Source of the DNA: Bacteriovoracaceae bacterium
GTDB taxonomy: Bacteria; Bdellovibrionota; Bacteriovoracia; Bacteriovoracales; Bacteriovoracaceae
Length of the DNA stretch: 13,036 bases
Assembly (NCBI GenBank): GCA_023146355.1
Contig: JAGLCH010000055.1
Location: forward strand, 1 to 13,036
Direction: 5' to 3'
Shown: piece after piece, positions 1 through 7,384 of the stretch
Position numbering within the stretch: position 1 is the stretch's first letter
Layout: every line of letters begins with the position of its first letter
Notes under the pieces: model-generated
The model's database searches: none
What the model saw: the letters and a program-made list of their open reading frames with translations, nothing else
What the model was told of the DNA's origin: nothing
Program-made: the position numbers and the translations under genes

Positions 1-116
1 CTACTTATTTAAAGTGACTAAAACACGTAATTTTTTCACTTTTACCATAAATGCTTAGTTTATTTGCTAGCTTACAAATATTAAATATCATAAATCCATT
101 TAATATCGAGTAAATG

Positions 117-950
117 ATGAAGTATATTGTAGCATTGCTTTTCTTACCCATTTTAGCGTTTGGTGAAATTGTCGATCTTAAGGAATACCAGTCCCCTGTA
201 AAAAATCAATTAGATCGAAATACCTGTGCTTATTTTGCTACTACTGCAGCACTTGAAAGTGCTATCAATGTTGAGTACAGAAAGTTATACGACTTGTCAG
301 AGGAGTACCAAATCTTTATTGGTAAGACTCAGTTCAACGAGTATGCAGATTCAGAGCATGGGGCAACCTATGAGATCTTGCTGAATTTTAAAAACCAATA
401 TAACTTTTATCTCGAAGACGACATTCCATATCAGTCCTCATACTTTGAAGATGGACAATCCTGTGATGAGTATAAATATTGGGACTCTAGCGCTCCAGCA
501 TACTGCTTTTCCCACGCTCCAATTAGTACACCTTTAAGTATGTCGCGAGTTCGAGTTAACGGACTCAAGGTCAATATGATCACTGGACTGTGGGGGCCGA
601 ATTCAACTCGCTCTGATCTTATGATGAATGAAATTCGTAAAAAAAGATCAGGTGTTCTTACTCTAAAAGTATTTCCACAGCTCTGGCTTGATGACGGTAC
701 GATCTCACATGGTGATGACGTTGAAGTAAAGTGTAACTCCGGTGAATTCTCTTGCTATGGTCACGCTATTTTACTAACTGGCTTTGACTCTGAACGTGAG
801 GTTTTTTACTTCAAAAATAGTTGGGGAAAACGTTGGGGAAATAAAGGTTACGGTGAGGTTAGCTTTGAGTATGTCAACAAGTGGTCGGACAAACCATTAA
901 CTATCTCGTTTGATCGATGGGGGAAATCTCTAAGAGAAGTTAACTTTTAA
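117..950 (+). CDS. Secreted papain-family (C1) cysteine peptidase
   Basis: The protein is a likely exported cysteine protease of 277 residues. It opens with a typical signal peptide (MKYIVALLFLPILAFG), which suggests export to the periplasm or medium. The papain catalytic set is readable: oxyanion Gln31 in PVKNQ, nucleophile Cys37 in NTCAYFA (six residues after the Gln, as in papain), His216 in YGHAILLTGF and Asn234 in FKNSWGKRWG, followed by the usual GYGEVSFEY strand. The catalytic domain begins almost directly after the signal peptide, so there is no N-terminal inhibitory prodomain. Two ATG codons are adjacent (114 and 117). I prefer 117 because the weak GAG at 108-110 sits six bases from it, against three from 114. 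The gene stands alone and converges on the thioesterase gene. Target proteins are unknown. Confidence 0.9.
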   Translation: MKYIVALLFLPILAFGEIVDLKEYQSPVKNQLDRNTCAYFATTAALESAINVEYRKLYDLSEEYQIFIGKTQFNEYADSEHGATYEILLNFKNQYNFYLEDDIPYQSSYFEDGQSCDEYKYWDSSAPAYCFSHAPISTPLSMSRVRVNGLKVNMITGLWGPNSTRSDLMMNEIRKKRSGVLTLKVFPQLWLDDGTISHGDDVEVKCNSGEFSCYGHAILLTGFDSEREVFYFKNSWGKRWGNKGYGEVSFEYVNKWSDKPLTISFDRWGKSLREVNF

Positions 951-959
951 AAATACAAG

Positions 960-979
960 GCCTCAATTTGATTTGGGGC
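960..979 (+). terminator. Weak hairpin after peptidase gene
   Basis: A 7-bp stem (GCCTCAA with TTGGGGC, one U-G wobble) closes a 6-nt loop, ten bases after the peptidase stop. The wobble pairs only in + strand RNA, so it belongs to the peptidase transcript. The tail after it (ATCTATTATTT) is only partly U-rich. It lies in the 34-nt gap between two convergent genes, where a terminator is expected. Confidence 0.4.
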
Positions 980-984
980 ATCTA

Positions 985-1374
985 TTATTTCGTTACTAAT
1001 TTTTCCATAAATTTTTCATTGTTGATCACAAATCGCTCATGGGTACCAGTCCCAATTTCTCCCTCTTCGTCCCAGGCAGTAACTTTAAAGACTAGTTTTC
1101 TTTTGTCCACTTCCATCAATTCTGCACAACATTTTACTTTCATCCCAATTGTAGTGGGCCTAGTGTGGGAAACTCCAACAAATGTACCAACTGTCCCGTG
1201 GTGAGGATCTAGCCCCTTATCCGCAAGTTTCATTGCTGTGTTTTCCATAAAAGCAATCATCGCTGGGGTTGCAAAAACCTCTAAAAGACCTGAACCACAG
1301 CTTTTTGCTGAGTCGGTACTCTCTACTGTTTTTTCGAGCTCAAGTTTGTCGCCTGCATCTAGATTGATGTCCAT
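985..1374 (-). CDS. FlK-type hot-dog acyl-CoA thioesterase
   Basis: This 129-residue protein resembles the fluoroacetyl-CoA thioesterase (FlK) group of the single-domain hot-dog fold, cytoplasmic enzymes that hydrolyse small acyl-CoA thioesters. The FlK catalytic residues Thr42, Glu50 and His76 match Thr36 (VFATP), Glu44 (FMENT) and His70 (VSHTRPT), with both spacings (8 and 26) preserved. Length is normal for the family. The start is well supported: GAGG lies five bases before the ATG. Most FlK-like proteins in ordinary bacteria are not fluoroacetate-resistance enzymes, so the real substrate cannot be told; a housekeeping or aromatic/short acyl-CoA role is possible. It is divergent from the permease and shares a 205-nt intergenic region with it. 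Confidence 0.82.
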   Translation of the reverse strand: MDINLDAGDKLELEKTVESTDSAKSCGSGLLEVFATPAMIAFMENTAMKLADKGLDPHHGTVGTFVGVSHTRPTTIGMKVKCCAELMEVDKRKLVFKVTAWDEEGEIGTGTHERFVINNEKFMEKLVTK

Positions 1375-1515
1375 TTAATCCTCATCATGTTAAGTTCTCA
1401 GCAAATTATGGCCTAAGAGGGCATTTAGTAAAAGGTCTTTTTCTATTTCGTAATTTCCGCCCAATCCCATCAAGCTTTAACAGTGAAGTATTGTTACGAG
1501 TAAATTTTTTTTAAC

Positions 1516-1544
1516 TTCTGCGAAAATTCGATCTGAGATACAAT
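1516..1544 (+). promoter_or_regulatory. Possible promoter of the permease gene
   Basis: TACAAT at 1539-1544 is one base off the sigma-70 -10 consensus. The hexamer 17 bases upstream, TTCTGC at 1516-1521, is a poor -35, and a T8 run lies just before it. The element is 36 bases upstream of the permease start, which carries a strong GGAGG ribosome site at 1571-1575. I see no purine riboswitch or other structured leader in the 205-nt gap 1375-1579. Confidence 0.3.
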
Positions 1545-1579
1545 TTGAGTAGTCAATTATTAATTATCTTGGAGGCAGT

Positions 1580-2803
1580 ATGACTCACCTTAAAACCTTA
1601 GTTATTGGTATTCAGATGCTATTTGTGGCCTTTGGTGCCCTCGTTTTGGTTCCGCTACTGACAGGTCTAGACCCATCTATCGCTCTTTTTTCAGCTGGTA
1701 TTGGTACCTTGATCTTTCACTTCGTTACCAAGAATAAAGTTCCTGTATTTCTTGCGAGCTCTTTCGCATTTATTGCCCCCATTAAATATGGAATGGACAA
1801 CTTCGGTGTTGCAGAGACATTGGGGGGTCTAGTTTGTACCGGGCTTGTTTACATTATATTTAGTTTTATTGTAAAAAAAGGCGGCGTAAAAATGATTGAG
1901 CGCTATCTTCCTGCAGTAGTAACAGGCCCTGTAATTATGGTTATTGGACTTAAGTTAACTCCTGTTGCAGTTAATATGGCAAAAAGCTTTGATGGTTCTG
2001 GAACACTTGATAATACAGCGCTCATTATTTCTATGCTCACTCTAGCTTGTGCAATTGTCGTTGTTATCTTTGGAAATAAGTTTTTCAGTCTTATTCCCGT
2101 ACTCATCAGTATTGTGTTTGGTTACGTTGTTGCCCTTATCTTTGGAGTAGTTGATTTTACACCAATTAAGGAAGCGGCATGGTTTAGCCTACCGTGGGTC
2201 GGAGCAATTGCAAGTGGTGCCTACGCTTTTCCTCAGTTTAGTTGGAATGCTATTTTATATATCGTCCCGGTAGCGCTAGCACCTGCAATTGAGCATGTTG
2301 GTGATGTACTCGCGATTTCATCTGCTACAGGGGAAAAGTATATCGAAGATCCAGGACTTCACCGCACACTTCTCGGTGATGGAATAGCAACTTCGTTTGC
2401 AGGCCTCGTCGGTGGCCCACCAAATACAACTTACTCTGAAGTCACAGGTGCTGTTGCTCTTACTAAAGCATTTAACCCTCTCTATATGAGAATCGCAGCT
2501 GTTACTGCTATAGTGTTGGCGTTTGTAGGAAAGCTTGGTGCGATCCTTAAAACAATTCCTGTTCCCGTTATGGGGGGAATCATGATCCTACTTTTTGGAA
2601 TGATTGCTGCTATTGGAGTCGGAAACCTTATCCGCGCTAAGGTTGATATGACTAAGGCGCGCAATCTTGTCATCGCTTCAATCATTTTAGTATTTGGACT
2701 TGGTGATCTGAGTTTCACTTTTGGCGCTATTACTCTTGGTGGAATTGGACTTGCAGGTTTAATTGGTATTATCCTTAATATAATTATTCCAATTAGAGAT
2801 TAG
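1580..2803 (+). CDS. NCS2-family nucleobase permease (UraA-like)
   Basis: This 407-residue, highly hydrophobic inner-membrane protein belongs to the nucleobase-cation symporter-2 family (uracil, xanthine, uric acid carriers). The length and 12-14 hydrophobic segments fit. Two acidic residues that bind the base in E. coli UraA (Glu241, Glu290) have counterparts here: Glu238 in APAIEHVGDVL and Glu287 in NTTYSEVTGAVALTK. The TTYxE motif is closer to the uracil-permease branch than to the xanthine branch, but substrate is not fixed by this. GGAGG precedes the ATG by four bases, an ideal start. It ends in a hairpin and is probably monocistronic. It lies about 1.7 kb from the end of the Mo-hydroxylase operon, so it may supply that pathway's substrate (inference). 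Confidence 0.92.
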   Translation: MTHLKTLVIGIQMLFVAFGALVLVPLLTGLDPSIALFSAGIGTLIFHFVTKNKVPVFLASSFAFIAPIKYGMDNFGVAETLGGLVCTGLVYIIFSFIVKKGGVKMIERYLPAVVTGPVIMVIGLKLTPVAVNMAKSFDGSGTLDNTALIISMLTLACAIVVVIFGNKFFSLIPVLISIVFGYVVALIFGVVDFTPIKEAAWFSLPWVGAIASGAYAFPQFSWNAILYIVPVALAPAIEHVGDVLAISSATGEKYIEDPGLHRTLLGDGIATSFAGLVGGPPNTTYSEVTGAVALTKAFNPLYMRIAAVTAIVLAFVGKLGAILKTIPVPVMGGIMILLFGMIAAIGVGNLIRAKVDMTKARNLVIASIILVFGLGDLSFTFGAITLGGIGLAGLIGIILNIIIPIRD

Positions 2804-2814
2804 TAAATTTTCAC

Positions 2815-2840
2815 AGGGTCGTAATGCGACCCTATTTGAT
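2815..2840 (+). terminator. Hairpin terminator after the permease
   Basis: A perfect 7-bp stem (AGGGTCG with CGACCCT) closes a TAATG loop, 11 bases after the permease stop, followed by ATTTGATTT. It is a plausible intrinsic terminator, although the U-run is interrupted. It ends only about 12 bases before the glycosyltransferase start, so read-through could give low expression of that gene; alternatively it could occlude the weak ribosome site there. Confidence 0.6.
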
Positions 2841-2851
2841 TTGTGAATGGT

Positions 2852-3616
2852 ATGATCAGTATTATAATTCCTCTATTTAATGAAACTAATAACGCTAGCT
2901 TGTGGGATAACTTATCTGTTTTGTCCAAATTAAGCTGGGTGCAACTTTTGTTAGTCGATGGTGGTAGTACAGATTCAACTTTGGCCATGCTCAAAGATGG
3001 TGGGCATGAGTGGATCTCCCATTCGATAAATTGCGGAAGGGGAGATCTTCTCGATTTTGGACTTAAAAGATCCGATTCCGAGATGATCGTTCTCTATCAT
3101 CCTAGAAGTACTGTTGAGGTTGCAGGACTCTATTATCTGAATCGCCATCAAGATGAATTAAAGTGGGGTGGGTTCACTCACTCCTTTGATCGTAATGGAT
3201 TTATCTTTTCATTTACCTCGTGGTATTCAAACCGTATTCGAGCTGACTTAAGGGGAATCTTCTATCTCGATCACTGCATCTACGCACGTAAAAACCTTCT
3301 TTTCAAAGCAGGGGGAATTCCCAATGTTGAGATATTTGAGGACTCTATTTTATCTTATCGTTTAAAAGATATTGCAAAGCCTACTCGTCTTCGGTACCGC
3401 TCAGAAACAAGTAGCATTCGTTTTTTAAAAAATGGATTAATTTTCCAATCGCTACTTAATGCTTTCATGAAGGTATGTTTTCTTTTAGGTGTACCTACAC
3501 AAAAGATGTATGCCATTTACGAGAGAGGGTTAAGGCTAAATAGCTATAACCCTTTTAGGTCGAAGAGCAGCTCGCCCCACCAAGAACACAAAACTGAGCG
3601 CAAAAACGGTGGTTAA
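2852..3616 (+). CDS. Family-2-like glycosyltransferase (TIGR04283-type)
   Basis: The 254-residue protein has a GT-A fold opening (MISIIIPLFNE, then VDGGSTDST at 35-43). It follows the TIGR04283 'rSAM/selenodomain-associated transferase 2' pattern through to the end: a GRG segment at 62-64, WGGF at 105-108, an IFEDSILSYR acidic motif at 161-170, and a C-terminal hydrophobic helix ending LGVPTQKMYAIYE. The usual HAD(T) acidic motif, which supplies the DxD metal site, reads HPRST here (83-87), so metal-dependent transfer is in doubt. A GTG at 2843 would add three residues; the ATG at 2852 starts exactly at the family's first strand, so I chose it, though neither has a good ribosome site. The last 62 bp overlap the opposing radical SAM gene. 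Substrate is unknown. Confidence 0.78.
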   Translation: MISIIIPLFNETNNASLWDNLSVLSKLSWVQLLLVDGGSTDSTLAMLKDGGHEWISHSINCGRGDLLDFGLKRSDSEMIVLYHPRSTVEVAGLYYLNRHQDELKWGGFTHSFDRNGFIFSFTSWYSNRIRADLRGIFYLDHCIYARKNLLFKAGGIPNVEIFEDSILSYRLKDIAKPTRLRYRSETSSIRFLKNGLIFQSLLNAFMKVCFLLGVPTQKMYAIYERGLRLNSYNPFRSKSSSPHQEHKTERKNGG

Positions 3617-4469
3617 GATAAACTGCGTTTAAAGAGTCTTTAAAACTATTACCCATCTCAAATTTTGACTCATTTACGAGTAAGGTGCAGGGGACAAAGG
3701 TAAGCTTATCACTACCCTTCCTTTTTATTACCATTCGTTCGTTGGCGCACATTAATGAGCCAGGAGATACTCCCAGTATTTTCCAGCACGCTGTTGTAAT
3801 CTCTGGTATTTCAGTAGCACTACTCATCTCAGGGAAGATAACCATATTTTCATTGAGGTTGATAGTTATGTCTCGCTGTCTAAATAAAGTCTCATATTCT
3901 TTTAGACGATCTTCATGAGTTACTTCGGCCAAGCGTCTTCCCGCAACAGAGAAGTTAATATTGTTATCCGATAGTAGTTTGAGGGTGCTAATAACTGTAA
4001 AGTAAGTATTGTGGCCACGTTCTTTTTCATAGATATCCTGGTGAGGATCATCGAGAGATATCCTAATTGAAAATGCAGCACCAAATTCTTTAGCTAGCGC
4101 AAGGATATCATTTTTCTTGTTTAGAAGGGGAAGTAGACCATTTGATAGTATAATGAGATTTGAACCAGAATTAAGTAACATTCTAGCAATCTCTATAATC
4201 TCAGGATTAAGGAACGGCTCTCCTCCTGTAATTCCGAAACGCTTCACGGCACTTCCACTATCTTTTATATCCTTAAGAATGCCCTTTGCATCTTGAAGTG
4301 TGATAAAGCTCATGGAATTGTTCATCGGTGAAGATTTGACGTAGCAGTGCTTACACTGAAGATTGCAGACTGAGTTTGAAAAGAACCAAAAATTCTCTAA
4401 TTTTTCAAAAGTTACAAAAGCACGTTCTTTTCCATCTAGTGTTGTTTTAAGATCACTAAATTTTTCCAT
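3555..4469 (-). CDS. Radical SAM protein with Cys-rich C-terminus
   Basis: This is a 304-residue radical SAM enzyme. The N-terminal CxxxCxxC motif that binds the [4Fe-4S]-SAM cluster is Cys35, Cys39 and Cys42 (CNLQCKHC), followed by the GITGGEP segment at about 79-85 that contacts SAM. Five late cysteines (241, 261, 290, 294, 301) suggest a SPASM-like domain with an auxiliary cluster, as in peptide- or protein-modifying members, but the spacing is not the standard one. The start is the ATG at 4469: AAGGA sits six bases upstream. A TTG at 4493 is in frame but lies inside the 3' arm of a hairpin. It follows the molybdenum subunit by 65 nt on the same strand and converges on the glycosyltransferase, overlapping it. 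Its substrate is unknown; no small peptide gene is evident beside it. Confidence 0.85.
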   Translation of the reverse strand: MEKFSDLKTTLDGKERAFVTFEKLENFWFFSNSVCNLQCKHCYVKSSPMNNSMSFITLQDAKGILKDIKDSGSAVKRFGITGGEPFLNPEIIEIARMLLNSGSNLIILSNGLLPLLNKKNDILALAKEFGAAFSIRISLDDPHQDIYEKERGHNTYFTVISTLKLLSDNNINFSVAGRRLAEVTHEDRLKEYETLFRQRDITINLNENMVIFPEMSSATEIPEITTACWKILGVSPGSLMCANERMVIKRKGSDKLTFVPCTLLVNESKFEMGNSFKDSLNAVYLNHRFCAQFCVLGGASCSST

Positions 4470-4475
4470 ACTACT

Positions 4476-4480
4476 TCCTT
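4476..4480 (-). promoter_or_regulatory. Ribosome site fixing the radical SAM start
   Basis: AAGGA on the - strand lies six bases before the ATG at 4469. It decides in favour of this start over the upstream in-frame TTG at 4493, whose own upstream region is taken up by a hairpin. Confidence 0.75.
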
Positions 4481-4486
4481 TTTTAA

Positions 4487-4512
4487 GGCCCAAAGCATGT
4501 AAACTTTAGGCC
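4487..4512 (-). terminator. Intergenic hairpin before radical SAM gene
   Basis: A 9-bp stem (GGCCTAAAG with CTTTGGGCC) closes an 8-nt loop. One pair is G-U in - strand RNA but a C-A mismatch in + strand RNA, so the structure belongs to the operon transcript. It is followed by UUAAAAAAGG rather than a U-run, so it is at best a poor intrinsic terminator. It could instead be an mRNA-stabilising 3' end for the hydroxylase message or act on radical SAM translation, since the ribosome site is seven bases further on. Confidence 0.45.
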
Positions 4513-4534
4513 CTAGATAAGTCAAAAAATAAAT

Positions 4535-6913
4535 CTACTTCTTTCTCTTCTTCTCAGCCGCGAGTGCAACTTTTTCAGCAGTAACTGGCATCGATTTTAT
4601 TCTGATATCCATCGCGTCATGAATTGCATTGGCAACCATTGGAGCAGAAGGAATCATCGTATGCTCACCCATACCACGAGCGCCAAAAGGCCCATCAGGT
4701 TGTGGATTTTCTACAATGATACAATCCATTTCTCCCCAGACATCTAGTGCTGTGGGGATTTTATAGTCTGTAAAACTGGCATTGAGCAATTTTCCTTTAT
4801 CGTCAAATCGCATGTCTTCGTAAAGAACAGTGGCGAGGCCCTGAAGCATTCCACCAGTCATTTGTCCTCTTACGAGATCTGGATTTAGTGCTTTTCCACA
4901 GTCTACTGCTAGTGCCACTTTTAGCGGTTTCATTCGACCAGTCTGCTTGTCAATTTCAAGAATGACGCCTGCTGCACCTACAGTATAGTGAACATTAGGT
5001 TTTCCACCTTGCGATGTTTCGGGATCAGAAAGTCCTGATGTGAATTCAGGCATAAATATTCCTCTACCAATTACAGGCCCCCCTCTCCATGTACCATCCT
5101 CAAGCATAATCCCCTCAATTACAAAGTCCTTCAGAGGGAGCTTCCATGTGGGTTCTGCATGAGATCGTACACATTTATCTTCTAGGTAAAGTTGAGAGGT
5201 GTCTTTTCCAAGTGCTCTGTGAACCGTATTGAAAATTTGATCTCTGGCATCTTCTGCTGCCCTAATAACTGCATTTCCACATGACCATGTAATATGAGAG
5301 GCAACTGTTTGCCACTCGTATGGATTTCTGTCGGTATCAGGAGATTCACATCGGATCATCTCCGGAGGAATGCCAAGGACTTCTGCCGCACATTGCGCCA
5401 TAACAGTGAAGTAACCCTGACCAATCTCCATTCCAGAAATTAGTAAGTTAATACTGGCATCTTCATTGAATTTTAGAAAACATGAAGATGAGGCATTTGG
5501 CGGCATTGCTGGGGCCTTCCAGAGCAATGAAAATCCTTTGCCGATAACCTTATTCGGGTCATCAGACTTAACCTCTTTTCCCCATTCGATAGAAGCTGCT
5601 GCTTTATCAATGCACTCTTGAAGACCATTTGAATTCATTTTTCCACCATAGCAAAGAGTATCATTTTCTTTGATGGCATTAATTTTTCTAAACTCAACAC
5701 GGTCTATCTTAAGAGCATTGGCCACTGTATCAATATGTGACTCAAGCCCAAATAAAAACTCAGAGTAGCCAAATCCACGATATGGTCCACCTGGAGGTAG
5801 GTTGGTATAAACACATACTGAGTCAATTTTTACGTGGGGGATTCTGTAGGGCCCTGTTGCTGATAGCCCCGATGCATTTACAACATTGGCACCGTATTCG
5901 ACATAAGCACCAGCGTCCCAGTAGAGCAGATTTTCAAGTGCGGTAATTGTTCCGTCATTTTTCACTCCCATCTTTACTTTTGCGTGGATTCCTTGTCGTT
6001 GATAGGTATTTCTAAACTCTTGTTCACGAGTCCACAGAACTTTAACTGGGTTTCCTGGAACTGTCGTAGCACAGGCAGCAGCGATGATTTCCATCGATAC
6101 TCCGGCCTTACCGCCAAAACCGCCACCAACAAATGGAGTCACAACTCTAACATCGTTGTGGGTGAATCCGAGCTGTTCAAGCGCTTGAGCAAAAAGGTGT
6201 CTTTGTGTATGAGGAGATTGGGAAGCAGTCCAAACAGTAAGTCTTCCCTCTTGGTCTACTTTCCCGATGGCAGCATGATTTTCAATCGCGCAGTGGGCAT
6301 ATCTTGGAACCACATAGGTCTCCTCAAAGACGTGGTCAGCTTCGTCAAAGCCTGCACCAAGGTCACCCTTACGGATTTTTCTGAAGTGAGCGATATTAGT
6401 CTCGTTTTTTGGAAAGAACCAAGGAACGTGCTCATAATCTTCAAGCTCAGGGTGGATTAGAGAATCTTTATGATTCTTTCGATCTTCAATATGTTTAGGA
6501 TCTGTACCAATGGCCTGGTCAACTTTAAGCACAGGCTCTAAAAGGCGGTACTTTACTTCAACTAGTTTTGCCGCTTTATAGGCGGTCTTTTCATCTCTAG
6601 CAATAACCGCGGCCACTTGCTCACCGACAAAGCGAACCTTGTCTTGTGCGAAAATATAGCGATCGTGCATGTAAAGGCCGAAGCGGTAAGGGAACTCTTT
6701 TCCAAGAACAATTCTCACTACGCCATCAAGCTGTTCGGCCTTCGATGTGTCGATTGAAATAATTTCAGCATGAGCATGGGGACTTTCAACAACTGCGGCG
6801 TAAAGTAGGGTCGGCCCAAAATCAATATCATCAGTGAAGGTTGCTGCGCCACTAACTTTAGCGCGCCCATCTCTACGTGGACTTGATTTGCCAATATATT
6901 TATAGTCGGTCAT
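4535..6913 (-). CDS. Xanthine-dehydrogenase-type Mo-cofactor subunit
   Basis: This 792-residue large subunit carries the molybdenum-pterin site of a xanthine oxidase-family hydroxylase, which inserts water-derived oxygen into N-heterocycles. Motifs include the N-terminal ald_xan_dh domain (about 18-125), GGGFGGK at 263-269 near the Mo site, YRGFG with Arg379 (matching the substrate-orienting Arg of xanthine oxidase), the GQG segment before the pterin region, and GARGMGEH with Glu750 as the general base. The residue aligned by eye with the purine-binding Glu802 of bovine xanthine oxidase is Gln298 (TREQEF), so xanthine may not be the substrate. The CO dehydrogenase AYxCSFR loop is absent. The ATG abuts the stop of the 2Fe-2S gene, with GGAGGG nine bases upstream, so the genes are translationally coupled. 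The C-terminus is lysine-rich. No XdhC-like maturation factor is in the window. Confidence 0.93.
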   Translation of the reverse strand: MTDYKYIGKSSPRRDGRAKVSGAATFTDDIDFGPTLLYAAVVESPHAHAEIISIDTSKAEQLDGVVRIVLGKEFPYRFGLYMHDRYIFAQDKVRFVGEQVAAVIARDEKTAYKAAKLVEVKYRLLEPVLKVDQAIGTDPKHIEDRKNHKDSLIHPELEDYEHVPWFFPKNETNIAHFRKIRKGDLGAGFDEADHVFEETYVVPRYAHCAIENHAAIGKVDQEGRLTVWTASQSPHTQRHLFAQALEQLGFTHNDVRVVTPFVGGGFGGKAGVSMEIIAAACATTVPGNPVKVLWTREQEFRNTYQRQGIHAKVKMGVKNDGTITALENLLYWDAGAYVEYGANVVNASGLSATGPYRIPHVKIDSVCVYTNLPPGGPYRGFGYSEFLFGLESHIDTVANALKIDRVEFRKINAIKENDTLCYGGKMNSNGLQECIDKAAASIEWGKEVKSDDPNKVIGKGFSLLWKAPAMPPNASSSCFLKFNEDASINLLISGMEIGQGYFTVMAQCAAEVLGIPPEMIRCESPDTDRNPYEWQTVASHITWSCGNAVIRAAEDARDQIFNTVHRALGKDTSQLYLEDKCVRSHAEPTWKLPLKDFVIEGIMLEDGTWRGGPVIGRGIFMPEFTSGLSDPETSQGGKPNVHYTVGAAGVILEIDKQTGRMKPLKVALAVDCGKALNPDLVRGQMTGGMLQGLATVLYEDMRFDDKGKLLNASFTDYKIPTALDVWGEMDCIIVENPQPDGPFGARGMGEHTMIPSAPMVANAIHDAMDIRIKSMPVTAEKVALAAEKKRKK

Positions 6914-7375
6914 TTACTTACCCTCCTTTGCAGTAATATCGATCGCTTCGATAATAGGAGTATATCCTGTACAACGACATAGGTTTCCTGCGATTCCCTC
7001 TTTGATTTCTTCTTCACTAGGATTAGGATATTTTTCAAGTAGCTCTGTTGCTGCCATGATCATTCCTGGAGCGCAGAACCCACACTGGAATGAATTGTGC
7101 GAAATCATATTTTCTTGAAGCCTTGAAAGTTTTCCATCTTTGCAAAGTCCTTCAAGAGTCATAATCTCTGCTCCTTCTGCTTCAGAAGATAGGATTAGAC
7201 AGCTCTTTACCGCATTACCATTCATAATTATTGTGCAAGTTCCACAGTCTCCGCGGTTACATCCAATTTTCACACTTTTCATTCCTGCAACATCTCGAAG
7301 AGAATCTGCAAGGGTAACATTTGGTTCAAAATTTAATATTCTCTTTTCGCCATTTAATATAAATGTAGTTTTCAT
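6914..7375 (-). CDS. Hydroxylase [2Fe-2S] subunit (XdhC/CoxS/NdhS type)
   Basis: This 153-residue small subunit carries two [2Fe-2S] clusters that pass electrons from molybdenum to FAD. The plant-ferredoxin-type cluster is bound by Cys39, Cys44, Cys47 (GCNRGDCGTC) and Cys59; the second, helical-domain cluster by Cys98, Cys101 (QCGFC), Cys133 and Cys135 (CRC). All eight ligands are present and length is normal. AGGAG precedes the ATG and overlaps the stop codon of the FAD subunit gene, and its own stop is followed directly by the ATG of the Mo subunit. It is the middle gene of the usual FAD - 2Fe-2S - Mo order of three-subunit enzymes. Confidence 0.95.
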   Translation of the reverse strand: MKTTFILNGEKRILNFEPNVTLADSLRDVAGMKSVKIGCNRGDCGTCTIIMNGNAVKSCLILSSEAEGAEIMTLEGLCKDGKLSRLQENMISHNSFQCGFCAPGMIMAATELLEKYPNPSEEEIKEGIAGNLCRCTGYTPIIEAIDITAKEGK

Positions 7376-7384
7376 TTCGATCTC

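Noticed and set aside
11..42. Inverted repeat AAAGTGA...TCACTTT upstream of the peptidase gene
   Set aside because: Only 7-bp arms with an 18-nt AT-rich spacer; likely by chance in such AT-rich DNA, or an operator I cannot support.
968..1204. 78-codon open frame on the + strand opposite the thioesterase
   Set aside because: The opposite strand has a full hot-dog thioesterase with catalytic residues at the right spacing; this frame has none and starts in a hairpin.
1375..1579. Purine riboswitch upstream of the permease
   Set aside because: The conserved core segments and three-way junction of the purine aptamer are not present.
5984..6460. 158-codon open frame on the + strand opposite the Mo subunit
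   Set aside because: It lies wholly antisense to a gene with clear family motifs, lacks a ribosome site and shows no recognisable domain; it is a by-product of codon bias.
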